A stretch of DNA of 48,604 bases from Sphingomonas palustris (GTDB lineage Bacteria; Pseudomonadota; Alphaproteobacteria; Sphingomonadales; Sphingomonadaceae), in assembly GCA_026225215.1 (NCBI GenBank), contig JAMFSI010000104.1, forward strand, positions 1-48,604, written 5' to 3'. The translations under genes and the position numbers were made by a program. Under the pieces are notes generated by a model. That model was given only the letters and a program-made list of their open reading frames with translations. It did no database searches and was not told the DNA's origin. Positions 26,847-34,963 of this stretch are shown here, piece after piece (positions within the stretch are counted from its first letter, which is position 1; every line of letters starts with the position of its first letter).

Positions 26847-27410
26847 TCAGCCTACCTTGCTGACGTAAGTGCGCTCGTAGACGTCGACGATGATCCGCGT
26901 GCCGCTGGCGATATGCGGCGGCACCATCACTCGCACGCCATTATCGAGCAGCGCCGGCTTGAAGCTGGAACTGGCGGTCTGGCCCTTGACCACGGCATCG
27001 GCCTCGACGATCGTCGCCTCGACTTGTTCGGGCAGCGCCACGCTGATCGGCCGTTCATCGTACATTTCGAGTGTCACCTCCATACCGTCCTGGAGGAAGG
27101 CGGCCGCGTCGCCCAGGAGGTCGGTGGGCAGGGTGATCTGCTCGTAGTTTTCCTGGTCCATGAACACCAGGCTGTCGCCTTCGACATAGAGGAACTGGAA
27201 ATCCTTGGTATCCAGGCGCACCCTTTCGATGGTATCCTGGCTGCGAAAACGGACATTGGTCTTGCGTCCGTCGATCAGGTTCTTCATCTCGACCTGCATG
27301 AAGGCGCCGCCTTTGCCCGGCTGGGTGTGCTGGGTCTTGGCAACTTTCCAGATGCCTTTTTCGTATTCGAGGATATTGCCGGGGCGAATATCCACGCCGC
27401 TGATCTTCAT
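26847..27410 (-). CDS. efp: Elongation factor P
   Basis: EF-P relieves ribosome stalling at runs of proline codons. At 187 residues it has the full three domains: the KOW-like N-terminal domain with the tip loop [10 protein letters not shown], whose K33 is the site that is modified in relatives using EpmA-type beta-lysylation, and two OB-type domains ending [18 protein letters not shown]. The modifying enzyme is not in the window. The ATG at 27410 is preceded by AAGGTCAG. The divergent secreted-protein gene begins 40 bp away, so promoters overlap. Confidence 0.97.
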   Translation of the reverse strand: MKISGVDIRPGNILEYEKGIWKVAKTQHTQPGKGGAFMQVEMKNLIDGRKTNVRFRSQDTIERVRLDTKDFQFLYVEGDSLVFMDQENYEQITLPTDLLGDAAAFLQDGMEVTLEMYDERPISVALPEQVEATIVEADAVVKGQTASSSFKPALLDNGVRVMVPPHIASGTRIIVDVYERTYVSKVG

Positions 27411-27449
27411 GGAAACTGACCTTGTGCTGGGAAAGAGCGGAATAGCTTG

Positions 27450-27926
27450 ATGGAAATGCGTGAATTATCGGAAAGCCGGGCCCTTAGCGCGGCCTACGCG
27501 CGCTGGCAATCGGTGCGTTGCCGCGGGCTGGCAGTGCATTGCCACGGGCTGGCGGCGCGTTGCCGCTGGCTGAGTGCAGCCGCGCTGATCGCTGCAACCC
27601 TAGCCGCGCCAAGCCTATCCTGGGCCGTAGAGGTCCAGACGCTGCCGCTGGGTTCCTACTCCTGCGAATTGCCGGGCGACGCCATGCATGCGGCCGGCCT
27701 GCACATCCCGTCCGAGGATTTCGCCATCGTTCACTCCTCGACTTATGCTGCCGCAGGCAAAATGGGCAGTTATTTGATGATCGGTGGTATTATCGAGATG
27801 ACCAGCGGCCCCCGCGCGGGTGAAAAATTCCACCGCATCAGCGATAATTTCCTGCGTAAGCTCGATCCCGCGGGCCACGATGGTGAATTGCGCTGCATTC
27901 GTCAGATTACTAACGACCGGCAATAA
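27450..27926 (+). CDS. Exported protein of unknown function with heptapeptide-repeat leader
   Basis: A 158-residue protein. A hydrophobic signal segment ([20 protein letters not shown]) precedes a mature domain with [40 protein letters not shown] and a final cysteine (LRCIRQ) that may pair with the first. I do not recognise the family. The leader is unusual: three in-frame 21-bp repeats (27513-27575) encode [21 protein letters not shown]. Start candidates are ATG 27450, ATG 27456, or GTG at 27513 or 27534, which lie in the repeats and would give a normal-length signal peptide. It is divergent from efp, and its stop abuts that of the OPT gene. Confidence 0.65.
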   Translation: MEMRELSESRALSAAYARWQSVRCRGLAVHCHGLAARCRWLSAAALIAATLAAPSLSWAVEVQTLPLGSYSCELPGDAMHAAGLHIPSEDFAIVHSSTYAAAGKMGSYLMIGGIIEMTSGPRAGEKFHRISDNFLRKLDPAGHDGELRCIRQITNDRQ

Positions 27927-29870
27927 TCAGCGCGCCGCCTTGCGGATCGCCCGATAAAGCCAGACGATCGCGCCCGCAAACACCACAGCGCCGAGTGGCG
28001 CTGCCCAGGCATGAGCAGCGGTTATTGCCAGCGGGGTGGGGCTACCGCTCGCCGCAGCGATACCCGCGAACAATACGCCGAACAGGCTCTCACCGGCGAT
28101 CAATCCGGTTGCCGCCAGCACCCCGAGCCGCGCCGCCAGGGCCGGATCACGCGCCGTCTTGGTCCATCTTTCGTAGAAATATCCGATGATGGCGCCTATG
28201 GGTACCAGCACCGTCAGGCTCATCGGCAGGTATATCCCCATGCCCACGGCCAGTGGCGGCAGGCTGCCACGCCCGCGCTTACGCAACACCTCGTCGATCA
28301 GCACCGTGACCGCGCCGATCACCGCGCCCAGCCCGATCAGGCTCCAATCGAGCGTGCCCCCGAGCACGCCCTGCGCAATCGCGGTGATCAGCGCCGCTTG
28401 CGGGGCCGCCAGCGCATCCGGTCCGGCGCCGGGCGTGCCCTGAAAACCGAAAGTGGTGTTGAGCAATTGCAGGATCGGCGGGATCACCAGCGCGCCGAAC
28501 GCCACGCCCAGCACCAGTGCCACCTGCTGACGCCACGGCGTCGCGCCGACCAACTGCCCGGTTTTCAAATCCTGGAGATTGTCATTGGCCACGGTGGCGA
28601 CGCCAAACACGATCGAGGTAACGAACAAGGCAAAGGCCACCAACGCCTTGGTCGTTGCCTGATCGCCGCCGCGACCGAAAATACCCGCCAGCACCAGTGC
28701 GATACCCAGTGCCGAGAGGATGCCGGTGCCCGATACCGGACTGTTCGAGGCGCCGATCAATCCTGCCATATAGCCGCAGACCGAGGCGATGACGATGCCG
28801 ATCACCAGCACATAGGCTATGGTCACGAGCAGCGTCGGCCAGAACACCGTCTCGATCGGGCCACCCCGGACGAAATCGGCCAGCAACAACCCGATCGGCA
28901 CCATCGATGCGAGAATAACCGCGCCAACCAGCCCGATCGGCAGATCCTGCTCTTCGCGGGCCAGCGCCGTGCCCTGCCCAGCCTGACGCGCACGCCCGGC
29001 CACGAGTGCCGCGCGGATGCCGCCCAGGATCGGGCCGATGACGCGCAGCAGCGTCCATACCGCCGCCACGCCAATCGTCCCTGCACCGACGAACCGTACC
29101 TTGTGACGGAAAGTAGCGCTAACGAAATCGGCCAGCACCATCCCGGCCGGCAGGCCGCCAGCGGTATAATGCGGCAGCAGCACCAGCCAGCCGATCACCA
29201 GCCCGATCAGCATGGCCACACCCACCGCAAGCCCGACGAGATGCCCGACACCGATCAGCGCCAGCGAAAAACTGGTGGAAAAGCTCGTCGCCCCCGGCCC
29301 CAGGCGCACAGCAACGCTGGCTTCCTCGGCGAGTAATTGGGTCTTGGCCAGCAAGGCGTAACCCGAAGATAGCACCGCACCGGAGACGATGGCGGCGAGG
29401 CCCTTGCGGTTTTCCGCGTCCCCGCCCGTGCCGGCACCGAGCTTGAGCACTTCGGCGGCGGCGACGCCCTCGGGATAAGGCAAGTCCGAACCGGTGACCA
29501 ATGCGCGGCGCAGCGGCACCGAATACATCACCCCCAGCACCCCGCCGACCCCGATTACTGCCGCCGATTGCCAATAGGGAAAGCGCGTCCACCATCCGAT
29601 CATGATCAGGCCGGGCAGCACGAAGATGATCGCCGACAGCGTCCCCGCCGCCGAGGCAATCGTCTGGACGATGTTGTTTTCCTGGATGGTGACGCCGGGA
29701 AACGAGCGGAGCACCGCCATCGAAATCACTGCCGCCGGAATCGAGGTGGCAAAGGTCAGCCCGATCTTCAGCCCGAGATAGACGTTGGCGGCGGTGAAGA
29801 TCACGGTCAGCAGCGCGCCGAGGAGGACGCCGCGCAGCGTCAACTCGCGGGGGGAAGCGGGAATTGTCAT
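27927..29870 (-). CDS. OPT family oligopeptide/metal-chelate transporter
   Basis: A 647-residue inner-membrane transporter with about 15 hydrophobic segments. Family marks are ELTLRGVLLGALLTVIFTAANVYLGLKIGLTFATSIPAAV at the start (first membrane hairpin), PYPEGVAAAEVLK, and the C-terminal PLAVGMGIYLPMS region. OPT proteins import small peptides or metal chelates with protons; the substrate here is unknown. The ATG at 29870 is the natural start. Its stop codon is directly adjacent to that of the converging secreted-protein gene. A family A repeat lies between this gene and thiE. Confidence 0.9.
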   Translation of the reverse strand: MTIPASPRELTLRGVLLGALLTVIFTAANVYLGLKIGLTFATSIPAAVISMAVLRSFPGVTIQENNIVQTIASAAGTLSAIIFVLPGLIMIGWWTRFPYWQSAAVIGVGGVLGVMYSVPLRRALVTGSDLPYPEGVAAAEVLKLGAGTGGDAENRKGLAAIVSGAVLSSGYALLAKTQLLAEEASVAVRLGPGATSFSTSFSLALIGVGHLVGLAVGVAMLIGLVIGWLVLLPHYTAGGLPAGMVLADFVSATFRHKVRFVGAGTIGVAAVWTLLRVIGPILGGIRAALVAGRARQAGQGTALAREEQDLPIGLVGAVILASMVPIGLLLADFVRGGPIETVFWPTLLVTIAYVLVIGIVIASVCGYMAGLIGASNSPVSGTGILSALGIALVLAGIFGRGGDQATTKALVAFALFVTSIVFGVATVANDNLQDLKTGQLVGATPWRQQVALVLGVAFGALVIPPILQLLNTTFGFQGTPGAGPDALAAPQAALITAIAQGVLGGTLDWSLIGLGAVIGAVTVLIDEVLRKRGRGSLPPLAVGMGIYLPMSLTVLVPIGAIIGYFYERWTKTARDPALAARLGVLAATGLIAGESLFGVLFAGIAAASGSPTPLAITAAHAWAAPLGAVVFAGAIVWLYRAIRKAAR

Positions 29871-29951
29871 GACCGAGGGATGCCATAAGGCTGCAACAGA
29901 TCAAGCGAATTAGGGCCATGCGTTGGTTTGCGGAACACGCCCGAACCCGCT

Positions 29952-30052
29952 CCCCGTCTACCCTGAGCTTGTCGAAGGGCTGCATTTTCCTTCGGCCCGA
30001 GCGTCCAGATCAAGTGAAGGACAGTCCTTCGACAAGCTCAGGACGGACGGGG
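29952..30052. repeat. Inverted repeat family A, copy 2
   Basis: Arms at about 29961-29983 and 30022-30044 repeat CCTGAGCTTGTCGAAGG and its complement, with outer CCCCGTC/GACGGGG at 29952-29958 and 30046-30052. It sits downstream of thiE and upstream of the OPT gene on the same strand. Confidence 0.88.
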
Positions 30053-30092
30053 TTGAAAGATTGGTTCAGAACAAACGCTTGCCGGTATTATA

Positions 30093-30755
30093 TCAGCAGG
30101 ACTCGCTGATCGCCTTGGCCAGCGCCACGATATTGGCCGCCTCATCCCCGCTCCAGACCGCCCCCGAAACCGCGATGAAATCGGCGCCCGCGCGGACCAG
30201 ATCGCCGCAATTCTCCGGCGTGATCCCGCCGATCGCGACGCAGGGGATTTCGAACAGCGCCTGCCACCAGTTCAGCACCGCCAACTCGGCTTTATGCTCC
30301 GCGGCTTTGGTATTGCTGGGGAAAAAAGCGCCGAACGCGACGTAATCCGCTCCAGCCTCGCCCGCCTCCATCGCCAGATGCTTGCTGCCGTGGCAAGTCA
30401 CGCCGATCTGGACGTCGCGGCCAAGACGCTCGCGAGCATCTGCTACCGTGCCGTCGCCTTGCCCGAGATGAACGCCGTCCGCACCGAGCCGCTTGGCCAG
30501 GCTGATCGAGTCATTGACGATGAACGCCACATCGCGATCCGCGCAGATCCGCTGCAGCGGCTCGGCGAGGCGCGCGGCTGCATGTTCGTCGATATCCTTC
30601 ACGCGAAACTGGAAGGCTGCCACTTCCCCCGTATCAAGCGCTCGCGCCAGCCGGTCCGGAAAGGCGCCGTCCACGACCAGCGGCGAGATCAGATAGATCT
30701 GGCAATGCCGGCGCTGGCCGCGCGGATCGGGATCGAAAAGCAGTTCTTCGGACAT
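30093..30755 (-). CDS. thiE: Thiamine phosphate synthase
   Basis: Joins the hydroxymethylpyrimidine pyrophosphate and thiazole phosphate halves of thiamine. The 220-residue barrel has FQFRVKDID (substrate-binding arginine and lysine), VNDSISLAKRLGADGVHLGQGDG, GVTCHGSKHLAMEAGEAGADYVAFG and CVAIGGITPEN. It begins 8 bp after the fba stop, so the two are co-transcribed; the link between a glycolytic aldolase and thiamine synthesis may reflect the thiamine need of transketolase in the same cluster. No TPP riboswitch lies before it. The start at 30755 is the ATG that begins the conserved protein. Confidence 0.92.
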   Translation of the reverse strand: MSEELLFDPDPRGQRRHCQIYLISPLVVDGAFPDRLARALDTGEVAAFQFRVKDIDEHAAARLAEPLQRICADRDVAFIVNDSISLAKRLGADGVHLGQGDGTVADARERLGRDVQIGVTCHGSKHLAMEAGEAGADYVAFGAFFPSNTKAAEHKAELAVLNWWQALFEIPCVAIGGITPENCGDLVRAGADFIAVSGAVWSGDEAANIVALAKAISESC

Positions 30756-30763
30756 CGTGCTGA

Positions 30764-31678
30764 TTATTCGCGACCCTTGTAAATCTTGACCAGCCGATCG
30801 AGCATCGCCAGCGCTTCTTCGCGCGGCCGCTGGAAGGTGTTGCGGCCGATGATCGAGCCATTGCCGCCGCCGTCGCGAATGTCGCGCGCGTCCTGATAGA
30901 CGGCATCGGCGCCCTTGGCCGCACCGCCCGAGAAAACGACGATGCGCCGCCCGGCAAAACAGCTCTGGACGACATGGGCAACGCGCTTGGCTTGAGTCGA
31001 GGCATCGAAGCCTTCGTAAGCCTTCTTGGCGTCGGCCTGTTCGATGTGATCGCTCGGCAGCTTGACCTTGATGATATGCGCACCCAGCAGCGTCGCCATA
31101 TGCGCCGCATAAGCGCCGACATCGAGCGCCAACTCGCCCGACTTGGGCAGATTGCCGCCGCGCGGGTAAGACCAGATCACCGTGGCGATGCCGACCGAGG
31201 CCGCCTCGGCGCGCAATTCGCGGATTTCTTCCATCATCTCGAAGCAATGATCGCTGCCGGGATAGATGGTAAAGCCGATCGCCGCCGCACCCAGCCGCAG
31301 CGCGTCATCGACCGAGGCGGTGACGGCCTGATCGGCAGTCGTCGCCCAGCTGTTCGAGCTATTGAGCTTGAGAATCGTCGGGATCTGTCCGGCGAATTTA
31401 TCGGCGCCCGCTTCGAGCATCCCCAGCGGCGCGGCATAGGCCGACAGACCAGCGTCGATGGCGATCTGGTAGTGGTAATGCGGATCATACGCCGGGGGAT
31501 TGATCGCAAAGCTGCGTGCCGGGCCATGTTCGAAGCCCTGGTCGACCGGCAGGATCACCAGCTTGCCTGTCCCGCCCAGCTTGCCCTGCATCAGGATATG
31601 ATGAAGTTTGGCCTTCACCCCGGCGTTATCGGTTTCGTAATTGGCCAGGATCTTCTGAACGGCTTTGGTCGTGGTCAT
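30764..31678 (-). CDS. fba: Class I fructose-bisphosphate aldolase (DhnA/archaeal-type)
   Basis: Cleaves fructose 1,6-bisphosphate to triose phosphates by a Schiff-base mechanism. The 304-residue protein carries LVILPVDQGFEHGP, the segment TIYPGSDHCFEMMEE, WSYPRGG and HIIKVKLPSD, in which K204 or K206 should be the catalytic lysine, and the phosphate-binding FSGGAAKGAD and GNGSIIGRNTFQRP. This is the DhnA-like class I family, not the zinc class II enzyme. The ATG at 31678 follows AGGGAGCCGAC. It is part of the tkt-gap-pgk-fba-thiE cluster, but tlpA on the other strand separates it from pgk. Confidence 0.93.
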   Translation of the reverse strand: MTTTKAVQKILANYETDNAGVKAKLHHILMQGKLGGTGKLVILPVDQGFEHGPARSFAINPPAYDPHYHYQIAIDAGLSAYAAPLGMLEAGADKFAGQIPTILKLNSSNSWATTADQAVTASVDDALRLGAAAIGFTIYPGSDHCFEMMEEIRELRAEAASVGIATVIWSYPRGGNLPKSGELALDVGAYAAHMATLLGAHIIKVKLPSDHIEQADAKKAYEGFDASTQAKRVAHVVQSCFAGRRIVVFSGGAAKGADAVYQDARDIRDGGGNGSIIGRNTFQRPREEALAMLDRLVKIYKGRE

Positions 31679-31854
31679 GTCGGCTCCCTGAAAGGTTAAG
31701 CTTGGCAATTTCTACCGCAGAGGCATGCGTTTGCGCGGGCAGTAGCGCTCGCTGCTTTTAACCGCAACCGGGTGAATCGTTCCGTCGCGCCTCGATCCGG
31801 CATGAGATTGACGCCGGCCCATCGGCGAGGAATAGGCCATACAGGAGTTGATCT

Positions 31855-32394
31855 ATGTCCAGACTGTATCGATCGCTGAGACTGCTGCTGCTTGCAGGCC
31901 TGCTTTGGGCTGCGCCCGCGCAAGCGCGCCAGCCCACCCCCGGACAGCCCGCGCCCGACTTCACGCTGACCCTGGTCAATGGCAAAACCGTCACGCTGGC
32001 CGATCTGCGCGGGCAAGTGGTGGTGATCAACTTCTGGGCGACGTGGTGCGGCCCTTGCCGCAGGGAATTGCCGTTGCTCGACGGCTATTACAAGGCCGCG
32101 CGGAAATTCGGGCTGCGCGTATTTGCCGTCACCACCGAGGATTCGGTGCCCGAGCAATCGCTGCACAAGCTGTTCGATATGTTGACGATCGAGCCGGTTC
32201 ACCACCTGAAGGGCCCCTATAGCGACAATGGCCAGGTCCCGACCAATTTCGTGATCGATCGTGCGGGTGTGGTCCGCTATGCGGAGGCGGGCGCTTTCGA
32301 TCTCGACAGGTTGAACGAATTGCTCATTCCACTACTGAAACAACCGGCACCTGCCCCGGTGGCGACGGCGACTTCTGCGGCTTATCGGCCATGA
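31855..32394 (+). CDS. TlpA-like thiol:disulfide thioredoxin-fold protein
   Basis: A 179-residue periplasmic protein: signal peptide (SLRLLLLAGLLWAAPAQA) then a thioredoxin fold with PDFTLTLVNGKTVTLADLRG, the active site WCGPC at 64-68, and the cis-proline region QVPTNFVIDRAGVV. Members reduce disulfides in the periplasm, often for cytochrome c maturation. The substrate is unknown. It is on the opposite strand inside the otherwise one-directional glycolytic cluster, between divergent fba and convergent pgk, with a family A repeat after it. Confidence 0.88.
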   Translation: MSRLYRSLRLLLLAGLLWAAPAQARQPTPGQPAPDFTLTLVNGKTVTLADLRGQVVVINFWATWCGPCRRELPLLDGYYKAARKFGLRVFAVTTEDSVPEQSLHKLFDMLTIEPVHHLKGPYSDNGQVPTNFVIDRAGVVRYAEAGAFDLDRLNELLIPLLKQPAPAPVATATSAAYRP

Positions 32395-32427
32395 CGGCAT
32401 ATGCCGAGGCTGACTGATTAAGACTTA

Positions 32428-32520
32428 CCCGTTCATGCTGAGCTTGTCGAAGCACTGTCCTTCTTTCTGGTAAACTTTTGAAAGAAAAGGCAATCCTTCG
32501 ACAAGCTCAGGACAGACGGG
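32428..32520. repeat. Inverted repeat family A, copy 3
   Basis: Diverged arms (about 32434-32459 and 32489-32513) based on TGAGCTTGTCGAAG and CTTCGACAAGCTCAGG, with outer CCCGT/ACGGG. It lies in the convergent gap between tlpA and pgk. Confidence 0.85.
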
Positions 32521-32560
32521 AAGAAGGGGATGAGTCACGATCGATAGACATTGGTTTTAA

Positions 32561-33760
32561 TCAACCGACTTCGAGCGCTTTCACCCCAGGTAGTTCGCGC
32601 CCTTCCATCCATTCGAGGAAAGCGCCGCCGGCAGTTGAAATATAACTGAAATCACCCGCCACTCCGGCGTGATGGAGCGCGGCGACGGTATCGCCACCAC
32701 CCGCCACCGACACCAGCGAACCTTCGCGGGTCAGTGCCGCCGCCGTCCGCGCCAACGCCACCGTCGCCGCATCGAACGGAGGCGTCTCGAAGGCACCAAG
32801 GGGGCCGTTCCACACCAGCGTGCGGCAAGTCTTGAGCACGTCACCGAGCGACTCCACCGCTGCCGGGCCGATGTCGAGGATCATCTCGTCCGCAGCCACC
32901 TCATGGACATTGGCGGTCCGCAAGGACGGGGGATTGGCGGCGAATTCCTTGGCCACCACGACGTCGTAAGGCAGATGGACGGTGCAGCCCGCCTTGTCGG
33001 CTGCGGTCATGATCTCTTCGCAGGTCGCGGCGAGATCGTGCTCGCACAGCGACTTGCCCACCGCGACGCCGCGCGCGGCGAGAAAGGTATTCGCCATGCC
33101 GCCACCGATGATCAAATGATCGACCTTGTTCACCAGATTCTGCAGCACATCGAGCTTGGACGATACCTTGGCCCCGCCGACCAATGCCGCCACCGGCTTG
33201 GCGGGGTTGTCGAGCGCGGCAGCCAGCGCCGCCAGTTCGGCCTGCATCGAACGCCCGGCATAGGCGGGCAGCAGGTGCGCCAGCCCTTCGGTGGTGGCGT
33301 GAGCACGATGCGCGGCGGAGAAGGCATCGTTGACGTAGATATCGCCATGGGCGGCAATCGCCTTGGCCAGCGCCGGATCGTTCTTTTCCTCGCCCGGCCA
33401 GAACCGGGTATTTTCGAGGATAGCAATACCGCCGGGCCCCAGAATACCGATCGTCTGAGCAACGACATCGCCCGCGATCTCGGGCACGAACATGACTTCG
33501 CGGCCCAGCACGGCCTCGACTGCGCCGACCACCATGCTCAGTGATTGCTCGGAATTGCGCGCACCCTTGGGGCGACCGAAATGGGCGAGCAACAGCACTT
33601 TGGCGCCCTTGTCGGCCAGTTCAAGGATCGTTGGCGCGCTCGCCCGCACGCGCGAGTCCTCGGTGACCGCGCCGTCATGCATCGGCAGGTTGAGATCGAC
33701 GCGGACCAGCGCGACCTTGCCGGTGACGTCACCCAGATCATCAAGCGTGCGGAATTTCAT
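32561..33760 (-). CDS. pgk: Phosphoglycerate kinase
   Basis: Makes ATP from 1,3-bisphosphoglycerate in glycolysis. The 399-residue protein has KVALVRVDLNLPM near the N-terminus, LLLAHFGRPKG, VNDAFSAAHRAHAT, the ADP/phosphate loop GGAKVSSKLDVL and GGGMANTFL, and the C-terminal nucleotide loop VAGGGDTVAAL. The ATG at 33760 is preceded by GGGGAAATACC. It follows gap by 163 bp, a gap filled by family C palindromes. Confidence 0.97.
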   Translation of the reverse strand: MKFRTLDDLGDVTGKVALVRVDLNLPMHDGAVTEDSRVRASAPTILELADKGAKVLLLAHFGRPKGARNSEQSLSMVVGAVEAVLGREVMFVPEIAGDVVAQTIGILGPGGIAILENTRFWPGEEKNDPALAKAIAAHGDIYVNDAFSAAHRAHATTEGLAHLLPAYAGRSMQAELAALAAALDNPAKPVAALVGGAKVSSKLDVLQNLVNKVDHLIIGGGMANTFLAARGVAVGKSLCEHDLAATCEEIMTAADKAGCTVHLPYDVVVAKEFAANPPSLRTANVHEVAADEMILDIGPAAVESLGDVLKTCRTLVWNGPLGAFETPPFDAATVALARTAAALTREGSLVSVAGGGDTVAALHHAGVAGDFSYISTAGGAFLEWMEGRELPGVKALEVG

Positions 33761-33775
33761 GGTATTTCCCCTTTT

Positions 33776-33916
33776 CCCCTCCTCTTCAGAGGAGGGGCAG
33801 CGAGACTTAGCGGCGCTTGCCGCTTAGTCGCAGCGGGGTGGTGCCTATCCTCCGGGAGCAACCTCACGTCCGGACAAAGGCACCACCCCCGACCCCCTCC
33901 TCTGAAGAGGAGGGGG
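33776..33916. repeat. Nested palindromes between gap and pgk, family C
   Basis: A perfect 22-bp palindrome (33776-33797, CCCCTCCTCT arms), an inner pair GGGGTGGTGCCT / AGGCACCACCCC (33835-33846 and 33878-33889) and a second palindrome of 24 bp (33893-33916) with matching sequence. The whole can fold as a branched structure within the leader of pgk after gap, and may be a processing or attenuation site. Confidence 0.85.
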
Positions 33917-33923
33917 CTCAGTA

Positions 33924-34931
33924 TCAGATCAGCTTACCGATAGCCGCAGCGGTATCGACCATGCGGTTGGAGAAGCCCCATTCATTGTCGTACCACGACA
34001 ATACCCGCACCAGCTTGCCTTCGAGCACGGTGGTTTCGAGCCCATCTACCGTCGAGGAATGGGCATCATGGTTGAAGTCGATCGAGACCAGCGGCTCATC
34101 GGTATAGGCAAGCACGCCCTTCAGCGCACCCTCTGCCGCGGCCTTGAGCAAGGCATTGACCTCTTCCCGGGTGGTATCGCGCTTCGGGGTAAAGGTCAGA
34201 TCGACCACCGAGACGTTGGGCGTCGGCACCCGGATCGCCGAACCGTCGAGACGGCCTTTGAGTTCTGGCAGGACTTCGCCCACCGCGCGCGCCGCGCCGG
34301 TGGTGGTGGGGATCATCGACATCGCGGCGGCGCGGGCGCGGCGCGGGTCGCTGTGGATCTGGTCGAGAATCTTCTGATCGTTAGTGTAGCTGTGGATCGT
34401 CGTCATCAAGCCGCGCTCGATACCGATGGCGTCATTAAGCACCTTGGCGAACGGCGCCAGGCAATTGGTGGTGCAGGAGGCGTTCGAGATGATGTGATGA
34501 TCGGCCGTCAGCTTGTCGTGATTGACCCCGAACACCACGGTCAGATCGACGCCCTTGGCCGGGGCGGAGATCAGCACCCGCTTGGCGCCGGCAGCGAGAT
34601 GCTTGCCGGCGCTGTCGCGATCGGTGAAGAAGCCGGTGCATTCCAGCGCCACGTCGATGCTATGCGCGGCATGGGGCAAGTTGAGCGGATCGCGCTCGGC
34701 GGTGACGTGGAGGCGCTTGCCGTTGACGATGATGTCATTGCCATCGACTTCGACGCTGCCGGGGAATGTGCCATGCACACTGTCACGCTTGAACAGCAGG
34801 GCATTGGCCTTGGCATCGGCGAGATCGTTGATCGACACCAGTTCCAGCCCGCAATCGGGACGCTCGAGAATAGCGCGCGCGACATTGCGGCCGATCCGTC
34901 CGAAACCGTTGATTGCAACCTTCGTCGCCAT
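33924..34931 (-). CDS. gap: Glyceraldehyde-3-phosphate dehydrogenase, type I
   Basis: Oxidises glyceraldehyde 3-phosphate to 1,3-bisphosphoglycerate. The 335-residue protein has the Rossmann start [16 protein letters not shown], catalytic C153 in SNASCTTNC, the histidine in [10 protein letters not shown], and the C-terminal [14 protein letters not shown]36 in INDLAD favours NAD over NADP. The ATG at 34931 follows AGAGGACTTTATC. It lies 32 bp after tkt, so tkt-gap form one transcript. Confidence 0.98.
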   Translation of the reverse strand: MATKVAINGFGRIGRNVARAILERPDCGLELVSINDLADAKANALLFKRDSVHGTFPGSVEVDGNDIIVNGKRLHVTAERDPLNLPHAAHSIDVALECTGFFTDRDSAGKHLAAGAKRVLISAPAKGVDLTVVFGVNHDKLTADHHIISNASCTTNCLAPFAKVLNDAIGIERGLMTTIHSYTNDQKILDQIHSDPRRARAAAMSMIPTTTGAARAVGEVLPELKGRLDGSAIRVPTPNVSVVDLTFTPKRDTTREEVNALLKAAAEGALKGVLAYTDEPLVSIDFNHDAHSSTVDGLETTVLEGKLVRVLSWYDNEWGFSNRMVDTAAAIGKLI

Positions 34932-34963
34932 GATAAAGTCCTCTTGCTAAACGCCTGTTAAGG

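Noticed and set aside
28011..29336. Long plus-strand open frame opposite the OPT gene
   Set aside because: Gln/Arg/His-rich composition typical of antisense frames in GC-rich DNA; the minus strand encodes a clear transporter. The same holds for frames opposite tkt, ntrY, ntrX, prsK and prsR.
30093..31247. A longer thiE protein of 384 residues
   Set aside because: The extra N-terminal part is antisense-frame translation of fba; thiE begins at the ATG at 30755, which matches family length.
30756..31854. TPP riboswitch for thiE
   Set aside because: The region before thiE is the fba gene, and the fba leader has no visible THI-box motif.
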